This document shows positions 1-12,084 of a DNA stretch of 64,000 nucleotides, piece by piece (positions within the stretch are counted from its first letter, which is position 1; each line of letters starts with the position of its first letter). The DNA comes from Bacteroidota bacterium (GTDB lineage Bacteria > Bacteroidota > Bacteroidia > Chitinophagales > Chitinophagaceae), in the NCBI GenBank assembly GCA_018267585.1, contig JAFDYE010000333.1, forward strand, positions 18,412-82,411, written 5' to 3'. The position numbers and the translations under genes were made by a program. The notes below the pieces were generated by a model. The model was not told where the DNA came from. It worked only from the letters and a program-made list of their open reading frames with translations, and did no database searches.

Positions 1-693
1 CGCGCCATCGGCTTCCCCCAATCCGAGGCGCTGACCCTGCGCGAGCTAGTGATCACCCAAGGGACCATCGACTGCTGCCGGCACGCCCTGACAAATGGCG
101 TATCGCTCAACGTCGCCGGCGGAACACACCACGCCTTCGCCGACCGGGGAGAAGGATTCTGCTTATTGAACGACTTCGCAGTGGCAGCTAACTACCTTTT
201 ACACGAAGGCATCGTGTCGCGGATCTTGATCGTCGACCTCGACGTCCACCAGGGCAATGGCACAGCCAGCATCTTCGCCAATGAACCCCGGGTCTTCACA
301 TTCAGCATGCACGGCCGGCATAACTATCCCTTTCATAAGGAAATATCCGACCTCGATGTCCCGCTGGAGGACGGACTGGAGGACGAAGGCTATCTATCCC
401 TGCTATATGAACATCTTCCCGCTTTGCTCGACCGGCTGCAACCGGAAATGGTGTTCTTTCAGTCTGGAGTGGATATTTTAACAACGGACCAGTTTGGCAA
501 GCTACGAGTGTCGCCCGCCGGTTGCCGTAAAAGAGACGAATTTGTCTTCTCGCAGCTGCATGCCAGAGACATACCCTGCGTAGTTGCGATGGGAGGGGGG
601 TATTCGAAGGATATCCGGATTATCGTCGAAGCACACTGTACGACCTTTCGGGTCGCCATGGACATTTACCAGCTCGCCAGCAGGAGCTCTTAA
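1..693 (+). CDS. Histone deacetylase family protein (5' partial)
   Basis: The reading frame is open from the first base, so the N-terminus lies outside the window; about 230 codons are visible. The class I/II histone deacetylase (acetylpolyamine amidohydrolase-like) signatures are present: the catalytic His pair in GGTHHAF, the zinc-binding Asp and His in DLDVHQGNGT, a further Asp in SGVD, and the transition-state Tyr in GGGY. Family members remove acyl groups from lysines, polyamines or small amides using zinc; the bacterial substrate cannot be told from sequence. The frame ends at TAA 25 bp before the converging stop of the regulator on the other strand. The family assignment is firm, the substrate unknown. 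Confidence 0.93.
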   Translation, partial: RAIGFPQSEALTLRELVITQGTIDCCRHALTNGVSLNVAGGTHHAFADRGEGFCLLNDFAVAANYLLHEGIVSRILIVDLDVHQGNGTASIFANEPRVFTFSMHGRHNYPFHKEISDLDVPLEDGLEDEGYLSLLYEHLPALLDRLQPEMVFFQSGVDILTTDQFGKLRVSPAGCRKRDEFVFSQLHARDIPCVVAMGGGYSKDIRIIVEAHCTTFRVAMDIYQLASRSS

Positions 694-717
694 CCCGCCC
701 GGCGAGATCTTGATGAA

Positions 718-1470
718 CTAGTTCATCTTTTTCTTAAGCGAACTCACCTGATCCTGAAGATTAGTGACCAGGTTAGCCAGCTGGTTGACGTCCCACCGGT
801 GCTGGGTATTCGCCTTGCTGATGATCATCTGCGCCTTCCACACTTCCAGAACATCATCGGTATTGACATTATAGGGCTGATACGCCGTATTGTCACTAAT
901 AAGGGTAAGCTTTGCCCTGGCCTTATTATTTTTTACAACCCGCTTGTAGACGATCCCCTCATTGCGGGATACTACTATATAGGTCTGATTGCTCTTCACT
1001 TCCTCTATATCATCCACCTTCTCGCCAACAATGACCGAACCGCTCGGCGTCGGCAACATAGAATCTCCCACGATCTCAAAAGCCCTGTAGTTGCCAGGCG
1101 CAAGCATCGGCAAGGTGAACGTATTCAGCTCGTCCAGGAACTCCGGATCCGCATAACCCGCCAAATAGCCCGCCGCCGCCTTCACCGGCACCAGCTGGAT
1201 GTCATTGGAAGCAGCAACCAGCTTTTGCGCCCTTCTTTTGGAAAGATAATTGCCGCTCTTGGTGTCACTGAGCTCCTTGCGGAGCAGCTCATCCAGCGTC
1301 AGCTTGAACATATCGCTGATCGTTTCCAGCACCTCAAGCCGCGGTTCGGCCCTTTCCTCTTCATAGGCGCCGAGCAGACTGCGCTTGATGCCGAGACGGG
1401 CAGCAAACTCTTCCTGTGTCCAACCCCGCAGCTTGCGGAGGTATTTGAGATTTTGACCTGCTATTGACAT
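718..1470 (-). CDS. LexA-like transcriptional regulator (XRE HTH plus S24 peptidase)
   Basis: This 250-residue protein has an N-terminal XRE-type helix-turn-helix (about residues 5-62, with WTQEEFAARLG and an AYEEERAEP recognition segment). A LexA/CI-type S24 self-cleavage domain covers about 95-220. The catalytic Ser137 (GDSM) and Lys176 (VYKRV) are visible, and an Ala100-Gly101 pair sits where LexA-family proteins are cut. The last 25 residues look like a short coiled coil. By family it is a repressor inactivated by autocleavage after DNA damage or another signal; stand-alone copies are common in Bacteroidota and are not proof of prophage, and no phage genes are nearby. It probably represses itself, because a small inverted repeat lies directly upstream. 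The ATG start gives a complete HTH. Confidence 0.9.
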   Translation of the reverse strand: MSIAGQNLKYLRKLRGWTQEEFAARLGIKRSLLGAYEEERAEPRLEVLETISDMFKLTLDELLRKELSDTKSGNYLSKRRAQKLVAASNDIQLVPVKAAAGYLAGYADPEFLDELNTFTLPMLAPGNYRAFEIVGDSMLPTPSGSVIVGEKVDDIEEVKSNQTYIVVSRNEGIVYKRVVKNNKARAKLTLISDNTAYQPYNVNTDDVLEVWKAQMIISKANTQHRWDVNQLANLVTNLQDQVSSLKKKMN

Positions 1471-1472
1471 GG

Positions 1473-1487
1473 GCTAACATATTTAGC
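1473..1487. promoter_or_regulatory. Inverted repeat, candidate autoregulatory operator
   Basis: GCTAA-CATAT-TTAGC is a perfect 5-bp inverted repeat ending 3 bp before the start codon of the LexA-like regulator. Further CTAA copies follow at about 1489 and 1497. It lies where transcription from the proposed promoter would begin. Short dyads of this kind are typical operators for XRE/S24 repressors, but binding is inferred. Confidence 0.4.
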
Positions 1488-1488
1488 A

Positions 1489-1518
1489 CTAAGATACTAA
1501 CTTCTTTATCAGAACAAA
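1489..1518 (-). promoter_or_regulatory. Candidate promoter of the LexA-like regulator
   Basis: Read on the minus strand, TTTG (1518-1515) is followed after 18 bp by TATCTTAG (1496-1489). This is one mismatch from the Bacteroidota -7 element TAnnTTTG and has an acceptable spacer. The call rests on position and resemblance only. Confidence 0.35.
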
Positions 1519-1632
1519 AAAAATTTTACTTGTTGTCGGAAAAATACCGCCTCCGATCCCGAAAACCCAAATTACCCCGAACCATTCCCCGGACCAACCC
1601 ATAAGGTGCCGCCAGGCCAACCCGCCCTCCCA

Positions 1633-1800
1633 ATACCAACCAATCCGGTCCTTCCAACACCAACCTTTCCAGTCCCGCCGTCATCAACCTTTCAAGTCCT
1701 GCCCTCAACAACCTTTTCGGTCCCGCCGTCAACAACCTTTTCGGTCCCGCCGTCATCAACCTTTCCAATCCTGCCCTCATCAATTCGTCCAGCCACCCTC
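1633..1800. repeat. 24-bp tandem repeat array upstream of secA
   Basis: About seven head-to-tail 24-bp units are visible. Units at 1705-1728 and 1729-1752 are identical, those at 1681-1704 and 1753-1776 differ at two positions, and the outer ones decay. Because 24 is a multiple of three, the array is open in frames on both strands: proline-rich octapeptides with a PPSTTF core on plus, Leu/Arg-rich ones on minus. Neither frame has a convincing start, signal or family match, so I treat it as non-coding. The rest of the 591-bp gap (1471-2061) holds the regulator's promoter, a hairpin and the secA leader. Confidence 0.8.
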
Positions 1801-1892
1801 AAGATCACCCCCTCCCCCACGAGCACCCCAGCCGGCTCCCCCCGCAGGATCGACGCACCCGGCCGGATATTAACGAATTTCAACGCCTTAGC

Positions 1893-1937
1893 ATCCGGAA
1901 AAGCCCCTCCGGAAAGGGGCGGATGGGAGCTTTTTTT
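1893..1937 (+). terminator. Hairpin plus T-run in the secA upstream region
   Basis: The perfect stem GCCCCT-CCGGAA-AGGGGC (1903-1920) is extended by ATCC/GGAT outside it. A run of seven T follows after a 6-base gap at 1931-1937. It resembles an intrinsic terminator or attenuator on the plus strand, yet no plus-strand gene lies between 693 and secA. It may therefore stop read-through or attenuate a longer secA leader. Confidence 0.5.
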
Positions 1938-1938
1938 G

Positions 1939-1946
1939 TACATTTG
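1939..1946 (+). promoter_or_regulatory. Candidate -7 box for secA
   Basis: TACATTTG followed by C matches the Bacteroidota -7 element TAnnTTTG. It directly abuts the T-run of the preceding hairpin and would give a leader of about 110 nt before the secA ATG. No good -33 TTTG is seen at the right distance, so confidence is low. Confidence 0.35.
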
Positions 1947-2061
1947 CTTCCCTGTCAATTTGACCTCCCGATCAGGATAGCACCAAATTTGACTGGAATA
2001 CGGGGAGCCGTGCGCGTCACGGGGACCTACAACCAATAAAATTATTAATACTTAAGGAATT

Positions 2062-5409
<3,348 letters not shown>

Positions 5410-5447
5410 TCCGACACAACATTAAAGATCAGTAATTCATTCTGTAG

Positions 5448-5481
5448 AACCCGGTTCATTGGACCGGGTTCGCTATTTTTG
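5448..5481 (+). terminator. Intrinsic terminator of secA
   Basis: AACCCGGT and ACCGGGTT form a perfect 8-bp stem around the 7-nt loop TCATTGG (5448-5470). The segment cgcTATTTTT follows, giving a T-run at 5476-5480. Confidence 0.8.
5474..5481 (+). promoter_or_regulatory. Candidate -7 box for the T9SS cargo gene
   Basis: TATTTTTG matches TAnnTTTG and shares its T-run with the secA terminator. Initiation 5-8 bp downstream would leave a leader of about 15 nt to the ATG at 5503. No clear -33 box is present. Confidence 0.35.
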
Positions 5482-5502
5482 TGGATACCCCTAAACGTAA
5501 TT

Positions 5503-8307
5503 ATGAGAATAACATTTCTGACTGCCCTTTTACTGTCCATATTTACATCCGTCCTGGGACAAACACCCATACTCATCAACGATAAACAGGCTATTGACAC
5601 CTGCCCCGGTCCGGACGTCGCGCTTACCGTCAATGACCCCGATCCCGACACTTATACCTGGTCCTATACCATCGGTGCCGGCTATTCCCCTTGCACCGAT
5701 GGAACTTATTTTTCGGGTTCCGGTTCCTCCGTACTAACGGTCCACACAAGTCAGGCTAAATATCTGAATAGCCTACTGACCCTTCAGTGTACAGTCGCCC
5801 ATCCGGATGGCAGTTCCACAAATTATACCGTACCGTTCAGGATGGGATTCTCCCCCTTTTTACGGCCGGCCGTCGTACAGAAAACTACTGCCGTCTGTGC
5901 TGGTACTGATGACGTTGTCTTTTCCGCAGCCCCAAGCGCTTATACATCCAGCTATTTATGGAATTACTCCGGCTCCGGCGCCACCATTGTCAGACTGACG
6001 GATACTTCCGTAAAGATCAGCTTTGGTCCGACGGCAACATCGGGTACGATCAACATCATCTCGCAAAATAAATGCGGGCTCGGTCCGGTAACAAGCCTTC
6101 CCGTCGCCGTGAACTCCCAGCGGACAGCCGCACCCGCAGCTGCTGTAGTTGGACAATCAGTGTGCAGCAGCCAGTCCGTATCGGCAGGCGGTACTACCTA
6201 TTCTGACCCGGCCACCTGCGGGATCATCGCTTCGGTAACTCCCTTCGGAACCAGTCCGGTAGCCGGCACCATTCAATCCTGTGTTACCATCGACGCCGCC
6301 ATCCAGGCCTACAACAACGTGTACTATTTGCAACGTCATTTTAACCTGGCTCCTTCATTGAACCCTTCGACTTCCACCGCTACAACCACGCTGTATTTTA
6401 CGCAGGACGACTTCACCACTTACAACATCGGCCGGGGCGGACCGGCCTTTCCAACAGGACCAACAGACTCGCCGGGCATTCAAAACATACGGGTCACCCA
6501 GTTCGACGGAACCGGGACTTCGCCTGGCACCTACTCCTCCCTAAAAGCAGTGATCAACCCCGATGACAGCAATATTGTCTGGAATGCCGCTGCGGCCCGC
6601 TGGGAAATAAAGTTCTCTCATACTGGATTTGGCGGCTTCTTTCTCAGCGCGTCACTTTTATCAGAAGCCCCGATAATCACCGCCCAACCGCAAGACGTTA
6701 AGGTCTGTGCGGGGACTACTCTTTTCAACTACACTAACGCCAACGCATCCAACACCAACAGTAATATCTGGCAGCTGTCACTTGACAAAGGAGCAACCTG
6801 GACGACCATAACAAACAACAAGGATTTTCAGCTGTCCGGGTTCAATTACCTGGCAGTTTATGGCAATCCCGATCTGGATAGCGGTCTGCTGCGTTGTATC
6901 TTTTCAAATGCAGCTGGCAGCGATACCACCAATACCGCGCGCATATTCATAGATCCGGGAGTATCGACGCCCGGCTTCAACACACCGGCTACTACCGTCT
7001 GCCAGGGAGTGTCACAACTCTATTCCGTCCATGGCGCCGGGCCCGCAGATTCCATTTTTTTCTCTGTTACGGGCCCCGCAATGGATCATTTCGGCCTCTT
7101 TGACACAACGGCCCTGTTAAATTTTAATGTCGCACCCGGGGTATACACCTTGACGACATACCTGGCCAATGGCTGTGGCGTCGAGTCTGCCTCCATTCCC
7201 ATAACCGTCAACCCTCCCGCAGGCGCTAACGCCGGCACGGCAGGGCAACCTTCTGACTGCGTTACCTATCCCGCGTATCCAACCGCAGCAACCACGTTCT
7301 CAAACAACACCTGCAACCCGATATCGGTAATCACCCCCTCCGGCGACAACCCGGTCACGGGCAATATCCAGTCCTGCGTCACCATCGACGCTACCGTCCA
7401 GTCTTATAACGGCATTCCCTACGTTCCCCGACACTACAACCTCGAACCGTCCACCAACGCCTCGACCTCTACCGCAACCGTCACCCTCTATTTCACCCAA
7501 TCCGACTTCGACGCCTACAACGCCGCACGCGGTGCCAGCCCTGCCCTCCCGCAAAACCCCACGGACGCGGCCGGCATCGCCAACCTCCATGTGACCCAGT
7601 TCCACGGAACGGGCACCACCCCCGACACCTATGTCGGCGGCAGCGGAGACATCGACCCGGATGACAACAATATCGTCTGGAACGCATCCGCCAGCAGATG
7701 GGAAGTAACTTTTAACATCACCGGCTTCAGCGGATTCTTCGTATCCGGCAGCCCCATCGTCCCCTTGCCGCTGACCCTCACCACATTCACCGGCGAAGAG
7801 ACCAGCACCGGCAACCAGCTTCACTGTACTACAACCATGGAAGAGAACACCGCCTGGTTCACCATCCAGAAACAGACCAACAGCGCATTCGAAGACATCG
7901 CCCGGCTGCCGGCCGCAGGCAACAGCAACCAGCCCCGGCAATACAGCTACACCGATGCAGAAAAAGGCGACGCCCGCTACCGCCTCAAAATGACGGATAT
8001 CGACGGCAGGTTCAGCTACAGCCGCACCATCACGCTCACAGGCACCCCAACAGGCCTCTCGATCCGCATTCTCCCGAACCCCGCTGCACAGCCACAGTCC
8101 ATGACCATCGGCTCCTCGTACACAGCGGTCGCCGTCCTGACCGTCACAGATATAGGCGGAAGACGGCTGCAGGAAAAACGGCTCACCCTGCAAAAAGGAA
8201 ACAACAGCATCGACCCGGCAACATTGACGAGCCTGCCCCAGGGCATATACCTGGTCAAAATTGCCACAGGCCAACAGCAACAAACCATAAAATTCATAAA
8301 GGAATAG
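5503..8307 (+). CDS. Exported T9SS type A cargo protein with duplicated domain
   Basis: The ATG at 5503 opens a clear signal peptide (MRITFLTALLLSIFTSVLGQ); an upstream in-frame TTG at 5479 lies inside the proposed promoter and is rejected. The mature protein is a string of Ig/PKD-like beta domains with paired Cys. Two segments, near residues 243-385 and 607-750, are clear copies of each other; both contain TIQSC/NIQSC-VTIDA, LYFTQ and DDxNIVWNA. The last 80 residues (from about 852, ILPNPAAQ to IYLVKIATGQQ and IKFIKE) are the type A C-terminal domain used for T9SS export and surface attachment. No catalytic motif is visible, so an adhesive or structural surface role is a guess. The gene is monocistronic between two hairpins. 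Confidence 0.85.
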   Translation: MRITFLTALLLSIFTSVLGQTPILINDKQAIDTCPGPDVALTVNDPDPDTYTWSYTIGAGYSPCTDGTYFSGSGSSVLTVHTSQAKYLNSLLTLQCTVAHPDGSSTNYTVPFRMGFSPFLRPAVVQKTTAVCAGTDDVVFSAAPSAYTSSYLWNYSGSGATIVRLTDTSVKISFGPTATSGTINIISQNKCGLGPVTSLPVAVNSQRTAAPAAAVVGQSVCSSQSVSAGGTTYSDPATCGIIASVTPFGTSPVAGTIQSCVTIDAAIQAYNNVYYLQRHFNLAPSLNPSTSTATTTLYFTQDDFTTYNIGRGGPAFPTGPTDSPGIQNIRVTQFDGTGTSPGTYSSLKAVINPDDSNIVWNAAAARWEIKFSHTGFGGFFLSASLLSEAPIITAQPQDVKVCAGTTLFNYTNANASNTNSNIWQLSLDKGATWTTITNNKDFQLSGFNYLAVYGNPDLDSGLLRCIFSNAAGSDTTNTARIFIDPGVSTPGFNTPATTVCQGVSQLYSVHGAGPADSIFFSVTGPAMDHFGLFDTTALLNFNVAPGVYTLTTYLANGCGVESASIPITVNPPAGANAGTAGQPSDCVTYPAYPTAATTFSNNTCNPISVITPSGDNPVTGNIQSCVTIDATVQSYNGIPYVPRHYNLEPSTNASTSTATVTLYFTQSDFDAYNAARGASPALPQNPTDAAGIANLHVTQFHGTGTTPDTYVGGSGDIDPDDNNIVWNASASRWEVTFNITGFSGFFVSGSPIVPLPLTLTTFTGEETSTGNQLHCTTTMEENTAWFTIQKQTNSAFEDIARLPAAGNSNQPRQYSYTDAEKGDARYRLKMTDIDGRFSYSRTITLTGTPTGLSIRILPNPAAQPQSMTIGSSYTAVAVLTVTDIGGRRLQEKRLTLQKGNNSIDPATLTSLPQGIYLVKIATGQQQQTIKFIKE

Positions 8308-8328
8308 CCCCCGAAATCGTTTGCGAAG

Positions 8329-8361
8329 TATACGCCTTGCCCTCAAAAAGCAAGGCGTATA
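8329..8361 (+). terminator. Long hairpin after the T9SS cargo gene
   Basis: TATACGCCTTGC (8329-8340) and GCAAGGCGTATA (8350-8361) form a perfect 12-bp stem around a 9-nt A-rich loop. There is no proper U-run, so it may end the cargo transcript or protect its 3' end. It also argues against starting the next gene at the in-frame codon at 8321. Confidence 0.55.
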
Positions 8362-8368
8362 TTGCATT

Positions 8369-9451
8369 ATGACACGCCTGCTATCCCTCCTCCTCGCCAT
8401 CTCCACCCTCGGCGCATCCGCCCAATACGTCGGCTTCAATAACAAAGAGATACGCTACATCAAAGGTCACGGGAACGAACCGGCATACCAATCCCTGGTC
8501 ACCGCCGCCAACCAGGCCCTCGACGAAACACCCAACCCCATCGACACAATCAGGACCGAAGGACTCCTTGCCGGCAATCCCAAAAAAACGGCAACCCGGG
8601 AGGCGCTGAAAGACATGAATAAGATCTACGCGCTGGCGCTCGCCTGCCGCGTACGGGGCGACAGCAAATACCTCAAAAAAGCGACCCAATATCTTCTTTC
8701 CTGGGCAAACGCCAACCACCCCAACGGCGACCCCATCGACGACACCAACCTCGACCGCTGTATCGAAGCGTACGATATGATAAAGGATCGCCTCGAAAAA
8801 GACGACTACCAGACCATCACCGGCTGGCTACAGCTGACCGCACTGGCCGAGCTGAAAGGACGCCACTACCGCCCCGAAAGACCGGGCTTTTACAACAACT
8901 GGCACTCCCACCGGCTGAAGATCGTCGGAGAGATCGCCTTTGCCATCGGAGATACCGCCCTGCAGGGATACACGATCCGTGAGCTTAAGACCCAGCTGGA
9001 AAAGAACCTGAACCCCGACGGTTCGAGCGTCGACTTCGCACTCAGGGACGCCCTTCATTACCACGTATATGACCTCGAACCGCTGCTAAAGCTGAGCATC
9101 GTCCTCCAGCGCGCTACCGGCGTCGACTACTACGCCTATACCACCCCTTCGGGAGCCTCGATAAAGAAATCCGTCGACTGGCTGTTGCCCTATCTCAATG
9201 GCCGGAAAACACATCCGGAATTCGTCAAAAGCACGGTCGACTTTGACCGCAAACGCGCACAGAACAACGAAGCCGCATACAAGGCCGGCACCTTGTTCGA
9301 GCCCATCAACGGTATACAGACACTCTATCTCGCCTCCTGGTTCGATCCCAGCCTGCTGCCCCTTGCGCAACAGCTCAGCAGTAAAGAGAGACAGCCAGCA
9401 TCCTGGCTGTCCGCCGGAACTTCCCTTCTTCCCATTCGTCATTTTTTCTAG
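8369..9451 (+). CDS. Alginate lyase family protein (exported)
   Basis: The ATG at 8369 directly precedes a signal peptide ending in GASAQ, giving about 360 residues. The alpha-helical (alpha/alpha toroid) pattern and motifs such as ALALACRVRGD, LLSWANANHP, NNWHSHRLK and DFALRDALHYHVY match the alginate_lyase (PL5-type) Pfam family. Members cleave uronic-acid polysaccharides by beta-elimination using conserved Asn, His and Arg residues, and the NNWHSHR segment is the likely catalytic patch. There is no T9SS tail, so a periplasmic place is likely. No polysaccharide-utilisation locus (SusC/SusD pair) surrounds it, so the substrate stays open. Family membership is reasonably sure, alginate specificity is not. 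Confidence 0.75.
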   Translation: MTRLLSLLLAISTLGASAQYVGFNNKEIRYIKGHGNEPAYQSLVTAANQALDETPNPIDTIRTEGLLAGNPKKTATREALKDMNKIYALALACRVRGDSKYLKKATQYLLSWANANHPNGDPIDDTNLDRCIEAYDMIKDRLEKDDYQTITGWLQLTALAELKGRHYRPERPGFYNNWHSHRLKIVGEIAFAIGDTALQGYTIRELKTQLEKNLNPDGSSVDFALRDALHYHVYDLEPLLKLSIVLQRATGVDYYAYTTPSGASIKKSVDWLLPYLNGRKTHPEFVKSTVDFDRKRAQNNEAAYKAGTLFEPINGIQTLYLASWFDPSLLPLAQQLSSKERQPASWLSAGTSLLPIRHFF

Positions 9452-9495
9452 GATGGCTACCCGTAGTTGCTTATTTTCATCCCCTTAACTCACAC

Positions 9496-12057
9496 ATGAC
9501 AATTATGAGAAGATTTTTACTAGCGCTGACGCTGGCACCCGGCCTGTCAGCGGCCGTTGCCCAACAACACCCAGGCAACCCCCAGACACCCCCAACCACC
9601 CCGGCAGCCGCACGCTCCGCACCGACGGCTACCAATCAACCCAAGCCTTACAAGGAAGTCATTACAGAGAAAGCAGTCTCCCATAAAGGCCTCTTCACCG
9701 TACATAAGATAGAGGACAAATGGTATTTCGAGATCCCCGACTCTATCCTCGGACGGGACATCCTGGTCAGCACCCGCTATGGCAAAACCGCCTCCGGCGG
9801 CAACTACGGCGGAGAGCAGGTCAATCTGCAGACGATCAACTGGGTCAAAGGCCCTTCCCACACCCTCTTTCTGAAAGTACTGACGATCGTCAACGTAGCC
9901 AAAGACAGCAGCCAGCCCATAGCACAGGCCGTGACAAACTCCAATATGGATCCGATCGCAGCGGCATTCGAAGTGAAGGCCTATGGTAAAGGATCGGACT
10001 CCTCCGCCACCACGGTCATCGACGTAACCGACTTTTTCAAAGGCGACAACCAGATCGTAAGCCTTACACCGGGCATCAAACGAAGATTTAACCTGGCCGC
10101 AATAGCCGGGGACCGCAGCTATATAGAAAGCATCCATACCTATCCGATCAATACCGAAATAAGGACGGTTAAGACCTTTACAGCCTCCCCCGCACCGTCC
10201 GCCCCGGTCGCAGGCGGACGCGCCCCCTCCGGAAGCCTGCCGGCAGCAGACGTCACCGGCGCCGTCACGGTTGAGCTGAACAGCTCATTTCTTCTGCTCC
10301 CCCGGACCCCGATGCGCAGACGGCTGTTCGATCCCCGCGTAGGCTTCTTCGCGAGCGAATTTACCAGATATGGCGACGACCAGCAGCGGGTAGAAGAGAC
10401 CCGGTTCATCCACCACTGGCGCCTCGAACCAAAAGATGAAGACATCGATAAATGGAAACGCGGCGAGCTCGTAGAACCCAAAAAACAGATCGTATATTAT
10501 ATCGACCCGGCCACACCCAAAAAATGGCGGCCCTATCTCATCGCCGGCATCAACGACTGGCAGGCAGCCTTTGAAAAAGCCGGGTTCAAAAACGCCATCG
10601 TAGGAAAAGAATGGCCGGAGAACGACACAACCATGAGTCTCGAAGATGCACGTTTTTCCGTCATCCGATATTTCGCCAGCGATATCGAGAACGCCTACGG
10701 CCCTAACGTAGCTGACCCCCGCAGCGGAGAGATACTCGAAAGCCACATCGGCTGGTACCACAACGTAATGAAGCTGGTACACGACTGGTACATGATCCAG
10801 ACAGCAGCCGTAGACCCCAGAGCACGAAAGATGAAATTCGACGACGCACTCATGGGAGACCTCATCCGCTTTGTATCGTCCCACGAAGTCGGCCATACCC
10901 TTGGTCTGCGCCACAACATGGGCAGCAGCAGCAGGACACCCGTAGAAAAACTGCGCGACAAGGCCTGGGTCGAAGCCAACGGACATACCGCCTCGATTAT
11001 GGACTATGCCCGCTTTAACTACGTCGCCCAACCCGAAGACAATATCACCTGGAAAGGACTATATCCCCGCATCGGCGACTATGACAAATGGGCCATACTT
11101 TGGGGGTATAAGGGCATCCCCGGTACCAGCAACGAAGAGGAGGATAAAAAGATCCTGAATAAATGGGTCATCGACAGCCTGAGCTCAAACCCCAGACTCT
11201 GGTTCGGAGGAGAAGGACAGAACTTCGACCCCCGCGCACAAACCGAAGACCTCAGTGACAACAGCGTAAAGGCCAGCGAATACGGTATAAGGAATCTCAA
11301 ACGCATACTGCCAAACCTGCCCGGATGGACGAAGGAAGAGGCCGACCAGTATGACAACCTGGAAGAGATGTATGGCCAGCTCGTAGGACAGTTCAGCCGC
11401 TATATGGGTCACGTCGTCAAGAACGTCGGCGGTATACAGGAAACGTTCAAAAGCGTCGAACAGCCCGGAGATATTTACGAAGTAACGCCCAAAGCAACAC
11501 AGAAGGCAGCCGTAGACTTCCTGAACAAGCAATTATTCGCCACCCCCACCTGGCTCCTGAATAAAGACATCCTTAACAAGTTCTCAAATCCCGGGTCTGC
11601 AGATCAGGTATCTACCGTCCAGGCCAATGTCCTCAAAGGCCTCCTGTCCTCTTCCAGGCTTTTCCGGATGTCAACCTGCGCCAGCCGTTTTGGCAACGCA
11701 GCCTATGGCGTGGACGAGATGATGTCAGATGCCAAAAAAGGCGTCTGGGGCGAACTCTCCTCCGCCAGCCCCATCGACATCTACCGCCGCAACCTGCAAA
11801 AGGTCTACGTCGACGCCCTGGTCAGCCTGCTGAACTCAGCCCCGCCCGCTATCCCGGCCGGATTGCCGCCGGGCATGCTCCTGCTGTTCGGCGGAGACAT
11901 AAAGAATACCGACGTACCCTCCGTCGCAAGGGCCCAACTCGTAGAGCTCCGGGCAGAGATACAGGCGGCGGCCCCGCGGGAGACCGACAAGCTAAGCAAA
12001 TATCACCTGCAGGACCTGACCGAAAGGATCAAAGAAGCGCTTAATCCAAAACAATAA
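9496..12057 (+). CDS. Exported zinc metalloprotease (DUF5117/DUF5118 type)
   Basis: The 853-residue protein has a signal peptide (RRFLLALTLAPGLSAAVAQ) and a proline/alanine-rich linker. It follows the layout of the large Bacteroidota proteases: a DUF5118-like segment (about 50-100), a DUF5117-like segment (about 110-310) and a metzincin-like catalytic region. The zinc site is HEVGHTLGLRHN, with His463, Glu464, His467 and His473 matching HExxHxxGxxH. A Met-turn candidate, SIMDYARFNY, lies about 35 residues later. It probably degrades proteins in the periplasm or at the cell surface. An alternative ATG at 9505 differs by three residues. The gene is followed by a bidirectional terminator. Function as a protease is well supported, its substrate is not. 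Confidence 0.9.
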   Translation: MTIMRRFLLALTLAPGLSAAVAQQHPGNPQTPPTTPAAARSAPTATNQPKPYKEVITEKAVSHKGLFTVHKIEDKWYFEIPDSILGRDILVSTRYGKTASGGNYGGEQVNLQTINWVKGPSHTLFLKVLTIVNVAKDSSQPIAQAVTNSNMDPIAAAFEVKAYGKGSDSSATTVIDVTDFFKGDNQIVSLTPGIKRRFNLAAIAGDRSYIESIHTYPINTEIRTVKTFTASPAPSAPVAGGRAPSGSLPAADVTGAVTVELNSSFLLLPRTPMRRRLFDPRVGFFASEFTRYGDDQQRVEETRFIHHWRLEPKDEDIDKWKRGELVEPKKQIVYYIDPATPKKWRPYLIAGINDWQAAFEKAGFKNAIVGKEWPENDTTMSLEDARFSVIRYFASDIENAYGPNVADPRSGEILESHIGWYHNVMKLVHDWYMIQTAAVDPRARKMKFDDALMGDLIRFVSSHEVGHTLGLRHNMGSSSRTPVEKLRDKAWVEANGHTASIMDYARFNYVAQPEDNITWKGLYPRIGDYDKWAILWGYKGIPGTSNEEEDKKILNKWVIDSLSSNPRLWFGGEGQNFDPRAQTEDLSDNSVKASEYGIRNLKRILPNLPGWTKEEADQYDNLEEMYGQLVGQFSRYMGHVVKNVGGIQETFKSVEQPGDIYEVTPKATQKAAVDFLNKQLFATPTWLLNKDILNKFSNPGSADQVSTVQANVLKGLLSSSRLFRMSTCASRFGNAAYGVDEMMSDAKKGVWGELSSASPIDIYRRNLQKVYVDALVSLLNSAPPAIPAGLPPGMLLLFGGDIKNTDVPSVARAQLVELRAEIQAAAPRETDKLSKYHLQDLTERIKEALNPKQ

Positions 12058-12084
12058 ACGCCGGTTTCGGCCCTCAGGCATCAT

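Noticed and set aside
718-1518. Possible prophage remnant because of the CI/LexA-like regulator
   Set aside because: No integrase, structural, lysis or replication phage genes and no attachment-site repeats were seen nearby; S24 regulators are common in Bacteroidota chromosomes.
1606-1980. Proline-rich frame (plus) and Leu/Arg-rich frame (minus) across the 24-bp repeats
   Set aside because: Repeat units with a length divisible by three keep frames open on both strands; the plus frame also runs through the hairpin and candidate promoter of secA.
8369-9451. Polysaccharide-utilisation locus around the alginate-lyase-like gene
   Set aside because: No SusC/SusD pair, sulfatase or further glycan enzyme is adjacent; neighbours are a T9SS cargo gene and a metalloprotease.
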